A stretch of 64,000 bases of DNA from contig JAFUHI010000015.1 of NCBI GenBank assembly GCA_017468925.1, positions 62,001 through 126,000 on the forward strand, given 5' to 3'. This stretch comes from Bacilli bacterium. GTDB taxonomy: Bacteria; Bacillota_I; Bacilli_A; RFN20; CAG-826. This document shows, in pieces, positions 25,356 through 34,753 of the stretch. Below the pieces are notes generated by a model. It was given only the letters and a program-made list of their open reading frames with translations. It did no database searches and was not told the DNA's origin. Position numbers and translations under genes: made by a program. Each line of letters opens with the position of its first letter. Position 1 is the first letter of the stretch.

Positions 25356-27080
25356 ATGAAATTAAATAAACATCTACTAGTATTAGCTGCATCACTATTA
25401 TTAGCGTCATGCGGAAGCATCACTTCCTCTAACACAAATGGCGGCTCTGCTTCTCAAGACTATGATGTTGTGACATCTGTATCAGTCGACTCCAGCCAAT
25501 GGGGCAACGCGGATAGCAAAGATGTTACCGATGAAGATGCCGATGCAACAATCACATTAAACGGAACATCGGCATCCACTGACGATACAACGAGAGTGTC
25601 CATCGATTCTTCGACGATCACAATCACATCCAAAGGCATATATAGGGTAAGCGGATCAAGCTCGAACCTGACGATTGTCGTGAATGATACGACCAAATCC
25701 GGCAACATCTATCTGGTGTTTGATAATGTCGCAATGACACATTCAAGCTTCGCTACCCTCTATGCTAAATCGGCGGATAAAGTCATCGTCCAATTGGTAG
25801 GAGAAAACTCTTTCAAGAACACCGGATCATACGTGCAAATCGATTCCGATAAAACTGTTGATGGGGCCGTCTTCTCTTCAGATGACATTACCTTCAACGG
25901 AGAAGGCTCGCTTGAGGTTGCATCAACCGACCACGGCATTGTCGCCAAAGACGACTTCAAGATGACTGGAGGCACAATAGAGATCACCGCCACAAATAAA
26001 GGGGTGGACGCCAGTGATTCGGCAAGGTTCGGAGGAGGGAGCCTAACCATCAATTCCGGAACCGATGGAATCCACGTTGAAAATGATGAATTAGATGGAT
26101 ACATCTATGTTGAAGATGGCGACATAAATATCACTTCAACAGGAGGCGATGGAATCTATTCTTGTGGCAAAATAAGCCTGATTGGCGGGGATATTGAAGT
26201 AATATCTGGCGGAGGCTCAAGCAAATCAAAGAATAGCTCCTTATCCACAAAAGGCGTCAAATCAGATGGTGCGATCGAGATTGGCTCAACATCCGTAGAG
26301 GTCTCTTCAAATGATGATGCAATCCATGCGGCCGGTTCCATCTCAATAACAAATGGGGATGTCGAAGTCTCCAGCAGCGATGATGGAATCCATTCGGATG
26401 CAACCCTAGCCATATCTGGCGGCGAAGTGAGTGTCACGAAATCTTATGAAGGGTTGGAAGCTGAAACCGTAAATATCTCAGGAGGGACAGTAAGCGTTGT
26501 CGCTAGCGATGATGGCATAAATGCCGCAGGCGGAAGCGATTCGCAATCAAGTGAAACACATGATTGGAGGCAAGGAAGCAGCGCGACCGGAACACTTAAA
26601 ATCAGCGGAGGCAATATCTATATCAATGCCTCTGGTGATGGACTAGATACCAACGGCAGCATGTACATCAGCGGTGGCTACACAATCGTTGAAGGTCCAA
26701 CCAATGGAGGAAATGGTGCTTTAGATAAAGGTGATGGATCAAATTGCGTTGCCTCCATAACCGGTGGAACTGTCTTAGCGATCGGCACAACCGATATGGC
26801 AATCAACTTCGATTCCGGTTCACAATGCTCAGGGTTGGTGTCATTATCTGGATCGAGCGGCACAACCATCTCAGTGAATGATGGGTCTGGGTTCTCCTTC
26901 ACCGCAAGCAAATCATTCGCCTGCGCAGTCTATTCTTCTTCATATATGTCAAAAGGGAACTCATACACGATCACTGCGGGCAGCTCCACTGCTACTATGA
27001 ACTTCTCTTCCAGCCTTTATTATTCAAATATTTCTGGAGGCATGGGCGGAGGTGGTATGACGCCTGGAGGCCGCCGGTAA
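25356..27080 (+). CDS. Cthe_2159-like carbohydrate-binding lipoprotein
   Basis: 574 residues from the ATG at 25356, preceded by AAGGAGG. It has a lipoprotein signal (LLLASC). The mature part is a long beta-helix of repeated phrases such as ISGGTVSV, SSDDGIHS, ASGDGLDTNG and GTDGIHVEND, typical of the Cthe_2159/DUF4353 family. The founding member binds cellulose-like and pectic glycans and calcium. The C-terminus ends in a Gly/Met tract (GGMGGGGM). It is the third gene of the VTC-DUF4956 operon. A 730-residue paralogue lies at 43491-45683 with a matching promoter. Confidence 0.87.
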   Translation: MKLNKHLLVLAASLLLASCGSITSSNTNGGSASQDYDVVTSVSVDSSQWGNADSKDVTDEDADATITLNGTSASTDDTTRVSIDSSTITITSKGIYRVSGSSSNLTIVVNDTTKSGNIYLVFDNVAMTHSSFATLYAKSADKVIVQLVGENSFKNTGSYVQIDSDKTVDGAVFSSDDITFNGEGSLEVASTDHGIVAKDDFKMTGGTIEITATNKGVDASDSARFGGGSLTINSGTDGIHVENDELDGYIYVEDGDINITSTGGDGIYSCGKISLIGGDIEVISGGGSSKSKNSSLSTKGVKSDGAIEIGSTSVEVSSNDDAIHAAGSISITNGDVEVSSSDDGIHSDATLAISGGEVSVTKSYEGLEAETVNISGGTVSVVASDDGINAAGGSDSQSSETHDWRQGSSATGTLKISGGNIYINASGDGLDTNGSMYISGGYTIVEGPTNGGNGALDKGDGSNCVASITGGTVLAIGTTDMAINFDSGSQCSGLVSLSGSSGTTISVNDGSGFSFTASKSFACAVYSSSYMSKGNSYTITAGSSTATMNFSSSLYYSNISGGMGGGGMTPGGRR

Positions 27081-27092
27081 ATATAACTTCTT

Positions 27093-27121
27093 AAAGCCAT
27101 CGAAAAATCGGTGGCTTTTTT
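27093..27121 (+). terminator. rho-independent terminator of the VTC operon
   Basis: Stem AAAGCCATCGA (27093-27103) / TCGGTGGCTTT (27108-27118) with an AAAA loop and one T-G pair, followed by TTT. A palindrome ATAACATATGTTAT (27165-27178) lies in the rest of the convergent gap and has no assigned role. Confidence 0.85.
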
Positions 27122-27239
27122 AGTGCAGTTCATAAAAAATTCATAACATTTTCGATTCAAAAATATAACATATGTTATGATTTCGATTTTAATCAACTTA
27201 AAAACTTTGATTTATAAAACTATGTTTTATAGTTAAATA

Positions 27240-28883
27240 CTATATCGTAACAAGATTATTGTGAAACATCGTATACATCATTTCAGGAGTGTGCATTACG
27301 GTCATGTATTTGGCATTTTCCATCATGGTTCCAATATCGCCAAATAAATCAGATCCTTCGGTGTTGTAATTGCCAAGCAATGTGTACACTAGCTTCTGAA
27401 TCACAGCGGAATGTTCCTTGAGTTCAGCATCTTCTTCCTCGTTAAAGGTTAATCCGATTGACTCCAAAGCGGGTTTTAGGATTTTATACACCGAATCCTT
27501 GGTGTTGAATAAAATACCGAGGATATTTCCTATCATCGACGAAAGATTGTCCTCAAAATATGCGCCAAGAGCGTCTTTTTGCTGTTTTGTGAGGCCATTG
27601 TAAATGTTAAATGCGTACATGATTGTGGGTTCAAAATTATCAACATAATTTTCTCTTGTGCTGATATCAAGATATTTGGTGTCGGTCCTTTCCGCCAACA
27701 AATTCGTGAAAAGGGAATTATATAAATCGAGGATCGACGTATATGTTGGGTTTTCAACGTCTTTCGGTTTGAAATCAAGCGACATGCTTTTCTGCGCAAA
27801 TGGCTTTATGACAATATCTTCGTCGTATTCATTGAGAAGTGTTAGCTCATTGTCGTCATGGAGAACTATATCGGTTCCGCATCTTTTGAGATTATACGCT
27901 GACGGGGCGACTTGGGTGACTCCATCATATAGGTGGATGATGTTATAGATGTTTTCGTAATCAGAAACGTTATCCGCGGTCAATCCTTTCGGCGTGGCGA
28001 AAGTGTAGACGAATGTATTCCCTTTATCCAAATCCCATGGGCAAATCCCAGAGTCGATTTCGTCATTAATTTTCGCACCAAGGAGATTGGCGATGGCGCC
28101 ACCTCTGGAATACCCAGTTATCCATAGTTTTAATCGGGCGTCTGACACACTATTTGAAATATATTGCGAAAGTCCATCGTACACCATCTGCATGCCGCTA
28201 TTAAACCCAGAAGCGTTGCCAGTTTTGCCAAGTTTGAAGTTCCCTTTCATCTCATCGCCATAATCGAATCCGCGAATCGCAACAGCAACCAACTCGATGT
28301 CATCGAAATGTCTATGCCCCAAAGCGAAACCAGCCGTGTCTTCTGTCTCGTTTTCTTTGAAATATTCATTGATGTAGATATCGTCGAAATGCATCTTTTC
28401 CATGAAGGATTCGACATTTTCATATCCTTCAACATCCATTGACTCTTCTTCTGCATTTTCTGGTTCGACATAATCTAATGGGCCAGTTGCCACAGATAGA
28501 CCGAGCGATAATGCCGCTAAATCAACATCAAAAACGCTTGAATCATGGAGAAAATAATCATTTTTATAAACATGCGTCTCGGAGTAAATCTTATATTCGT
28601 CCAATTCCTCCTCTTCTTGAGTCTCTTCGTTGATTTTGCTCACGTGAACCATGTTGCCTTGATATTCGTGATCGAAAACATATTCTGTTGGTTCGGGAAT
28701 CGTCGATTCGCTTGATTCGCTTGATTCGCTTGATTCGCTTGTTTCTGAAGAAATGACGCTAGAAGTCGTTTCATCGCTAGAGGACAAAAGCGATTCTGAC
28801 GATGAACTCTCTTTCGGCGTCCTTGGCCCACAGCCTGCTAGTGCCAATATTATTGGCAAAGACAATAGCAATAATTTTCTCAT
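27240..28883 (-). CDS. lipase_3-like alpha/beta-hydrolase lipoprotein
   Basis: 547 residues with a lipoprotein signal (LALAGC) and a Ser/Glu/Thr-rich linker of about 45 residues that contains a 9-bp tandem repeat. The hydrolase part has LKLWITGYSRGGAIANLLG, where G-Y-S-R-G supplies the nucleophile, and VYTFATPKGL, as in class 3 lipases. Asp and His partners are probable in the NIIHLYDGVTQVAPS region and in the C-terminal half. It should hydrolyse esters outside the cell. Its ATG overlaps the stop of the paralogue at 28880-30319 (ATGA), so the two are made together. Confidence 0.82.
   Translation of the reverse strand: MRKLLLLSLPIILALAGCGPRTPKESSSSESLLSSSDETTSSVISSETSESSESSESSESTIPEPTEYVFDHEYQGNMVHVSKINEETQEEEELDEYKIYSETHVYKNDYFLHDSSVFDVDLAALSLGLSVATGPLDYVEPENAEEESMDVEGYENVESFMEKMHFDDIYINEYFKENETEDTAGFALGHRHFDDIELVAVAIRGFDYGDEMKGNFKLGKTGNASGFNSGMQMVYDGLSQYISNSVSDARLKLWITGYSRGGAIANLLGAKINDEIDSGICPWDLDKGNTFVYTFATPKGLTADNVSDYENIYNIIHLYDGVTQVAPSAYNLKRCGTDIVLHDDNELTLLNEYDEDIVIKPFAQKSMSLDFKPKDVENPTYTSILDLYNSLFTNLLAERTDTKYLDISTRENYVDNFEPTIMYAFNIYNGLTKQQKDALGAYFEDNLSSMIGNILGILFNTKDSVYKILKPALESIGLTFNEEEDAELKEHSAVIQKLVYTLLGNYNTEGSDLFGDIGTMMENAKYMTVMHTPEMMYTMFHNNLVTI
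28705..28740 (-). repeat. 9-bp tandem repeat (4 copies) in a lipoprotein linker
   Basis: Four perfect copies of GATTCGCTT on the plus strand, read as Ser-Glu-Ser triplets in the linker of the lipase-like lipoprotein. Being in frame, copy-number changes would alter linker length without breaking the protein. Confidence 0.85.
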
Positions 28884-30319
28884 TTCCTTTCCTCCACTGG
28901 GGTATTGTTTATTTCAGCGCTTAATAATACGCTTAACATCTCTGGTGTATGCATAGCCTCAATATATCTTCTGTTACCGAAACCAGTAGCCACATCATCT
29001 AAAGGCGTATCGTCATATAGATATATCATATATAGCAATAATTGGGCGGTTTTGCAGTGTTTTTTAAGCTCTTCTTTATTGTAGTCACAATGAACATAAT
29101 CTAAAGCAGGATAAAGCATCTCATATAATGTATCCTCTTTGTTGAACATCAAATAAACGGCCTGAGATGGAGAGAAATGTTCCGTTAAATAATCTTCTGC
29201 CCCGTCTAATTGTTCTTCACTTAAGCTATAAAACATATCGAATCCGTATAAGGCCGCACTTTGAACATCTTTGACATATTCTTCTCTTGTGGCCATAGAA
29301 AATTCATAGTCCTCACGCTTCGTGAACAACACATCACATATGTGGGAATAGAAAATTGATATGTCATAATATGGATCTTTCGCATCCACGTAATCTACTG
29401 TTTTTTCAATAACCAGTTCTTTTGAACAAAAGTCTTCAAAAGGCAATGTTGGATCAAATTTTCTGATGAGGGAGATACAATCTTCTCTATATAAGTCATG
29501 GTCCACTCCGCACCTCTTTAATCCATATTGTTCGGGCGGGGCAAGAAGAATTATGTCTTTGCTATTGAAAACGTTATGTACATTTAGGTTCTTAGAAGTG
29601 ATGGATGCATCAATAGAGGGGTTCGCTTGCATCGTGTAAAAATAGGCGTCTTCCTCCAATAAGTTCAATTCACTCTCTGGGGAGGCGATTTCTTCGTCGA
29701 TTATGTAGCCTAGATTATTTGTAATAGATCCTCCTCTCGCAAATCCGGTTACCCAAAGTTTGAAATAGCTATCATTTAGGGCGTTTTTGCGGAGATATTC
29801 ACCCAAACCCTCACGGATTTTGTGTGCATTCTCATGATATCCTTGGTGATGGCCCTCTTCTCCCAAAAGGAAATTATTCGCCATCTCTTGGCCGTATTTG
29901 AAGCTTCTAACTACAACGCTGACAACTTCTTTTTCGCCGATTTTCTTGTGGGCTAAAGCGTATCCAATTGTGTTCTTGGTTGTTGGCAAGAAATAATCAT
30001 CGGAGAAGGTCACATCTTCAAATCCCATTTTCTTATAGAATTTCTTGACTTGAAATTCGCTTGGTATCGCTTCTTGCTCATTTTGGTTTGTGTTGGTCTC
30101 TACGGTGGTGAGACATAAACCTAATGAAAGCCTAGCTAAATTTGAGTCGTATTCATATGATGAATGGGAAAAATATGAATCATCAAAATAGAACCTCTCC
30201 TTATAGTTATCATGGTGATAAATATAAGAAGGGTATGTTAGCTCAACATAGTTGTCATTATTTTGGCAACCGGATGCAAATGGTATTAATAGAGCAAACA
30301 CCAAAAATTTATGTTTCAT
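28880..30319 (-). CDS. lipase-like lipoprotein lacking the nucleophile (pseudoenzyme)
   Basis: 479 residues with a lipoprotein signal (ASGC). It aligns along its length with the next gene: IGYALAHKKIGEKEVVSVV matches the paralogue's hydrophobic strand, and FKLWVTGFARGGSITNN matches LKLWITGYSRGGAIANL. At the catalytic elbow the Ser is replaced by Ala (GFARG), so lipase activity is not expected; Ser two residues later is not in the elbow position. It may be a binding or scaffold partner of the active paralogue. The start is set by a CTGACA-17-TATAAT promoter whose -10 ends 7 nt before the ATG. Confidence 0.82.
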   Translation of the reverse strand: MKHKFLVFALLIPFASGCQNNDNYVELTYPSYIYHHDNYKERFYFDDSYFSHSSYEYDSNLARLSLGLCLTTVETNTNQNEQEAIPSEFQVKKFYKKMGFEDVTFSDDYFLPTTKNTIGYALAHKKIGEKEVVSVVVRSFKYGQEMANNFLLGEEGHHQGYHENAHKIREGLGEYLRKNALNDSYFKLWVTGFARGGSITNNLGYIIDEEIASPESELNLLEEDAYFYTMQANPSIDASITSKNLNVHNVFNSKDIILLAPPEQYGLKRCGVDHDLYREDCISLIRKFDPTLPFEDFCSKELVIEKTVDYVDAKDPYYDISIFYSHICDVLFTKREDYEFSMATREEYVKDVQSAALYGFDMFYSLSEEQLDGAEDYLTEHFSPSQAVYLMFNKEDTLYEMLYPALDYVHCDYNKEELKKHCKTAQLLLYMIYLYDDTPLDDVATGFGNRRYIEAMHTPEMLSVLLSAEINNTPVEERK

Positions 30320-30326
30320 ATCGAAA

Positions 30327-30355
30327 ATTATAAATTATTAAATGATAAATGTCAG
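30327..30355 (-). promoter_or_regulatory. leaderless promoter of the lipase-like pair
   Basis: On the minus strand: CTGACA (30355-30350), exactly 17 bp, TATAAT (30332-30327), then 7 nt to the ATG at 30319. This is the clearest leaderless promoter in the window. Confidence 0.65.
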
Positions 30356-30766
30356 TCAGTATCGTTTAAATCCGCCAAAGGATTGCTTTCATTAAAAGAC
30401 TCTTTGGCTTTTTCGATGAATGTCTTTTTCTTTTTTGTCTTGCTAACGCCTATTCCTCTAAGCTCATCATTGACTTCTTTGGCTTTTTTCTTCTGCTCAT
30501 CGTTTGTTATATGTAACAGAGATAGAAGAGATGGTTGGTTCTTTAACAAATGAGTTAACAAGCATTATTCCTCCACCGACTCCAATGAGAGTGACGCTTA
30601 TGGTTATCGCTGTAATCCTAGCAATTGAATTTGCTCTTTTCCTTTTCGCATATTCACTGTCGGTTGAACCGTTGCCATCGCTAGCAGGATTCAATTCATC
30701 GCTTTGGGCAATGTTATCAGTGTCTGGCGAGAAGGTTGTTTTGATATTTTCGTTTAACATTTCCAT
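30352..30766 (-). pseudogene. small single-TM protein split by a frameshift
   Basis: The first frame (30766-30497) encodes 89 residues. A charged N-terminus is followed by one membrane helix (ITAITISVTLIGVGGGIMLV), and the frame stops at TGA just after SVTYNKR. The +1 frame continues without a stop to 30352 and encodes a Lys/Glu-rich helix (NDEQKKKAKEVNDELRG). Together they would form one protein of about 137 residues. The second frame has only a TTG start and no Shine-Dalgarno. TAGAAT ends 7 nt before the ATG at 30766. A real frameshift mutation, a sequencing error or +1 recoding at CGA-TGA are all possible. Family unknown. Confidence 0.5.
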
Positions 30767-30795
30767 CGCCCAAATTCTAACATAGTGAATTTAAT

Positions 30796-31281
30796 ATGTG
30801 GTTTATCAAAAAGAAAATGAAAACATATTTATATGAAATGCATCATGTTCGCAATGAAAAAAGAAGCAAAGCAAATGCTCTTGACTGTGTCATTTCCACT
30901 AAGCTATGTGAGCATGATTTGGATACCACTCCCGTCGGCGACCTATACGGACTGATATCCGGAATCAATATTATAGATATTCCTTCAGATACAGATTTGC
31001 AAAAAGAGCTAGGATTTGCAGCGAAAAAAGCCAATTGCAATGCGGTTTACGCCCCAATTTCGTCAGGAGATCAATTCATAAGCACCGCAGAACAAAGACA
31101 AAAAATAGCGTCTCATTGCAATTCGCTTTGCTATGACATGGAAAGCGCTCCAATGGGGCAAATAGCATATGTTTATAAGATTAAATTCTCAGCACTTAGA
31201 ATAATATCGGATTGCGCTGACTCTGCTGAAGATTATGAAAAAACCTGCCACATGCGACAGGTTTGTTATCAAAGATATTGA
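30796..31281 (+). pseudogene. remnant of MTA/SAH nucleosidase
   Basis: The 161-codon frame matches the C-terminal two thirds of methylthioadenosine/S-adenosylhomocysteine nucleosidase. CVISTKLCEHDLDTTPVG corresponds to the STEVVYHDVDVT-type strand, APISSGDQFIS to the substrate loop, CYDMESAPMGQIAY to the ribose-binding MES motif, and IISDCADSAEDYE to the catalytic Asp region. About 70 N-terminal residues, including the catalytic Glu, are missing. The last helix is replaced by DNA forming the opp terminator of the opposite strand. No ribosome-binding site is seen. It is most likely a decayed gene; a functional copy may exist elsewhere. Confidence 0.65.
31233..31264 (-). terminator. rho-independent terminator of the opp operon
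   Basis: On the minus strand the stem AAACCTG / CAGGTTT (31264-31258 / 31247-31241), with an inner G-C pair, is followed by a T-run (31240-31236). It lies inside the 3' end of the MTA/SAH nucleosidase remnant. Confidence 0.75.
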
Positions 31282-32916
31282 TTAATCTTTTTTGATTTGT
31301 TTTTTATCTATTGCCGCAATCTCTTGCTGGTATTTTTCAAATTCGTCATCGTTGCATAAGACAAAATGGCCTGGCAATATTTCTCTGAACGTTGGCTTTT
31401 GTTTTGAATAGTCATGCGTCAAGGCAGGATTGTACATGATTCTTTCCCTGCGCTTCTCTGAAAGAGGATTTGGCTGAGGGATGGCGGATAAAAGAGATTT
31501 TGTATATGGATGCAAAGGATGTTTGAATAGTTCATCCGATGTAGCAAGCTCCACCATATTTCCGAAATACATAACCGCGATTTTATCGCAGAAATACTTA
31601 ACCGTCGATAAGTCGTGGGCGATGAATATCATCGTTATTCCCATCTCTTCTTTCAAATCGTTGAGCAAGTTGATGATCTGGGCTCTAATTGAAACATCCA
31701 ACGCTGAGATAGGCTCATCGCAGATCAATATTTTTGGATTCATGATAAGAGCTCTAGCAATACCGATTCTTTGCCTTTGCCCACCAGAAAATTCGTGCGG
31801 ATATCTCGAAGCGTGTTCTGGTACAAGTCCGACTTTTTCAAGAATATCGACTGTTTTCTTGTGGTTGTCTCTTACATTCCTATGCCCCTGGATTCTTAAA
31901 CCTTCCTGAATAATGTCTTCAACCGTCATTCTTGGGTCGAGCGAGTCAACTGGATCTTGGAAGATCATTTGAATTTCGTTTAGAAGCTTCCTTGGGGCGT
32001 GTTTATTGTCGTGATGTATCTGCCTTATTTTCGCTCTCTGTTCAGTGACAACCTGCGCATTTCTCTTCTTGATTTCTTCAATCTGGCGTGCGTACTCGTT
32101 TTTAAGCGTCTCTATTTCTGAAGGGTCAGTCAGTGCCTTTGTTTTTTCTTCTAGTTCTTTTTCTAGCGACTTTATCTTCTCTTTTGCATGGATTTTCGAA
32201 TATTTAATTTCTTTTTTATTCCATCTATCACCAGCGCCAATCCTGTAGCCTTTGTAATAGATTGAACCAGATGTTATGTCGTATAAATGCATGATGCAGC
32301 GACCTGTTGTGGATTTTCCGCATCCAGATTCGCCGACAATGCCAAACGTTTCTTTTTCTCTCACATCGAAAGAAATGTCGTGAACAGCTTTTAATTTCAC
32401 ATAATCCGGCCATCCGCCCAACTTAAAGAACATCTTAAGATGTCTTACTGAAAGGATAATATTTTGGTCTCTTAATTCTGGTTTTTGTTTTAGCCTTGAG
32501 TGACGGAATTTGATGTCCATTTGGAATTCAACGAGATCGCTGCAGGCGCGCCTATAGGCCATATCTGCGTCGTTGAATTTCTCTTCCAATTCTGACAATG
32601 CTTTTTCATCTTCGCCCTTTTTCTTGGCTGCTTTCAAAGCGGATTTGGCTTTTGAGAATTCAACATATGTCTCGCTTTTTGCTTTTCTTAGCTCGGCAAG
32701 TTTTGCCTTCTCTTCATCAATGTTTGATTCGTCTTTGGGCTCTTCAGGAACATTATGTGTTTTATCATCGAGAGTGTGCTCGGATGCTTCTAAAGAATCT
32801 GGTGAAAAATTCTCCTCTTCGTTAGCGGATGCAATTGTTGACACCCTCTCTTCTTTTAGTTCAGCGTCGGTGTTCAAATACGAGGATTGGTTGATGTTTT
32901 TATTATCTTTTTTCAT
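31282..32916 (-). CDS. oppF: oligopeptide ABC transporter ATPase OppF with extra segments
   Basis: 544 residues versus about 310-330 in typical OppF. Residues 1-150 are an added Glu/Ser/Lys-rich region, partly coiled coil. The ATPase follows: Walker A GESGCGKST (195-203), Q-loop MIFQDPVDSLDP, signature FSGGQRQR, and Walker B ILICDEPISALD. A Lys/Glu-rich coiled-coil insertion of about 80 residues lies between the Walker A region and the Q-loop. The C-terminal peptide-transporter motif (HPYTKSLLSAIP) is present. It powers peptide import with OppD. It overlaps oppD by 14 nt and is the last gene of the operon. Confidence 0.92.
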   Translation of the reverse strand: MKKDNKNINQSSYLNTDAELKEERVSTIASANEEENFSPDSLEASEHTLDDKTHNVPEEPKDESNIDEEKAKLAELRKAKSETYVEFSKAKSALKAAKKKGEDEKALSELEEKFNDADMAYRRACSDLVEFQMDIKFRHSRLKQKPELRDQNIILSVRHLKMFFKLGGWPDYVKLKAVHDISFDVREKETFGIVGESGCGKSTTGRCIMHLYDITSGSIYYKGYRIGAGDRWNKKEIKYSKIHAKEKIKSLEKELEEKTKALTDPSEIETLKNEYARQIEEIKKRNAQVVTEQRAKIRQIHHDNKHAPRKLLNEIQMIFQDPVDSLDPRMTVEDIIQEGLRIQGHRNVRDNHKKTVDILEKVGLVPEHASRYPHEFSGGQRQRIGIARALIMNPKILICDEPISALDVSIRAQIINLLNDLKEEMGITMIFIAHDLSTVKYFCDKIAVMYFGNMVELATSDELFKHPLHPYTKSLLSAIPQPNPLSEKRRERIMYNPALTHDYSKQKPTFREILPGHFVLCNDDEFEKYQQEIAAIDKKQIKKD

Positions 32917-34753
32917 TTTTAATCAATTCCCCCTCGTCATTTAACGCTTTATAAATTCTTTCTGAGACGATCTTTGGTGGCTCAACGTCTGGTGCTCCAT
33001 CATATTCAAGCCATGTGGCTACCTTGTGCGTTGGGGTGATTTCAAAATATGGAGGCTCGTATTTGAAGTCAATGCCAAGAGCGTATTTGTTTCTAACAGC
33101 AAATGCATCTCCAACCGGAGGATAAATCATATCTGGCGGGGTGCCTGGAATTGCCTCTAATTTCTCCTTGCTATCAATATCAGGTATGGAGGAAAGTAGG
33201 GCCCATGTATATGGATGACGCGGATCGAAGAATATTTCCTTATCGGTTCCATATTCAACGATTTTTCCAGCATACATAACCGCGACTCTGTCAGCCATAT
33301 TGGCAACAACGCCCAAATCGTGGGTGATGAATATAATCGACATTTGGTGCGTCGCTTTCAATTTGTTGATAAGCTCCAAAATCTGAGCTTGGATGGTCAC
33401 ATCCAGAGCGGTTGTCGGCTCATCGCAAATCAAAATATGAGGTTCGGCAATTAATGCTATCGCGATAACAATCCTTTGTCTCATGCCGCCAGAGAACTGG
33501 AATGGATATTGTTTGAATCTCTTTTCTGGTTCTGGGATGCCAACTTCTCTCATGACGTCAAGCGCCTTTTTCTTCGCCATCGCCTTGGTGATCCTTATTT
33601 GTGAGCGATAAGATTCAAAAGCGTCGGCTTTTTCTTTCTTAAGCGCATCCATTTCTTTAACGCCATGAATCGCTTCTCTTTCTGCCAAAAGCTGTTGCAT
33701 CTTTGCAAGATGTTTGGCGCGTAGTATTTGCTTGTGTTTGTTGAAGAAATAATTGAGAGCGAACAAGCAATAATACGCTAGTTTTTCTTGATTTATTCTC
33801 TTTTCGGCCTCGTTTAATTCCTTTTGTTCTTGTTCATTTAATTGAATTGAGGCGAGTTTTGCATCGATTTCTTTCTCTTTTACCTCATATTCGTTCTTAA
33901 GGTCTTCTGCATGTTTTTTCGTCTCGACCTTCGCTTCGGCTTTCTTTTTCTTTAGCGCTTCTTTTAAGCCAGGAGCTTTTTGTTGATATTCCTCTTTAGC
34001 TAGAGCAATCTCTTCCTTTTTCTTTGTAGAGGCCTCCGCCAACTTGGATTTTTTCTCGGCTTTGACAGATTCCAATTCCGCTTTAATAGCCTCTGGATTG
34101 CTTGAGCTTTCCCTTGTTAAACCAGCTTCTTTTTTAGCTTCAGATTTAGCTTTGGAGAGTTCTTCTTCTAAAGCGGATATTTTTTTGTTCAGTTCATCTT
34201 TGAGTTCGTCAAATTCGCGATTTGCTTTCCTGATTCTTGAATTTCTGACCACTTTTGCATTAGCAAACGCAGTCAATTCATTTGCAATCAACTCATCATA
34301 ATAGTTTTTTAGTTGGTTGGAATTGATAAGTAACGTCTCTGTTATTTGCTTTCCGATCTTAACGATTGGGTTGAGAGAAGATAGAGGATCCTGGAAAATC
34401 ATTCCGATACGGTGTCCTCTGATACGATGATATTCTTCTTCGGATACCTGCATAAGGTCTTCGCCTTGATAAATAATCTGTCCGCCTTCAACAATCGCGT
34501 TGGGCGATAAAATCCCCATGATTGCCTTTGATGTGACGGATTTTCCAGACCCCGATTCACCAACAATGCATAATGTTTCGCCTTTATGCAAATCAAACGA
34601 AACGCCTCTTACCGCTTGAACCTTACCGTTGTCTGTTCTGAATGAGATGACTAGATTTGAAACCTCTAACACCTTCTCTTCAGAGGGTTTTTCAATAGAG
34701 TTTTGGATAATCTCTTTTTGTGAATTATTTAATTTAACAGCCATCTCACTCAC
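32903..34753 (-). CDS. oppD: oligopeptide ABC transporter ATPase OppD with a coiled-coil insertion
   Basis: 616 residues, nearly twice the usual 330-360. Walker A GESGSGKSV is at 65-73 and the Q-loop MIFQDPLSSLNP at 118-129. Then comes about 240 residues of Lys/Glu/Ala-rich coiled coil before the signature FSGGMRQR, Walker B ILICDEPTTALD and the H-loop. The C-terminal zone has HPYTWALLSSIPD and the PPVGDAFAVRNKYAL segment, where the usual Cys residues of an OppD Fe-S site are absent. The insertion sits in the helical subdomain that faces the permeases. The gene overlaps oppC by 8 nt. Confidence 0.92.
   Translation of the reverse strand: MSEMAVKLNNSQKEIIQNSIEKPSEEKVLEVSNLVISFRTDNGKVQAVRGVSFDLHKGETLCIVGESGSGKSVTSKAIMGILSPNAIVEGGQIIYQGEDLMQVSEEEYHRIRGHRIGMIFQDPLSSLNPIVKIGKQITETLLINSNQLKNYYDELIANELTAFANAKVVRNSRIRKANREFDELKDELNKKISALEEELSKAKSEAKKEAGLTRESSSNPEAIKAELESVKAEKKSKLAEASTKKKEEIALAKEEYQQKAPGLKEALKKKKAEAKVETKKHAEDLKNEYEVKEKEIDAKLASIQLNEQEQKELNEAEKRINQEKLAYYCLFALNYFFNKHKQILRAKHLAKMQQLLAEREAIHGVKEMDALKKEKADAFESYRSQIRITKAMAKKKALDVMREVGIPEPEKRFKQYPFQFSGGMRQRIVIAIALIAEPHILICDEPTTALDVTIQAQILELINKLKATHQMSIIFITHDLGVVANMADRVAVMYAGKIVEYGTDKEIFFDPRHPYTWALLSSIPDIDSKEKLEAIPGTPPDMIYPPVGDAFAVRNKYALGIDFKYEPPYFEITPTHKVATWLEYDGAPDVEPPKIVSERIYKALNDEGELIKNEKR

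Noticed and set aside
27165..27178. ATAACATATGTTAT palindrome as an operator
   Set aside because: It lies between two convergent gene ends, not in a promoter, and has no T-run to be a terminator.
30504..30785. 93-codon plus-strand frame
   Set aside because: It is the antisense of the frameshifted single-TM protein, with hydrophobic content mirrored from that gene.
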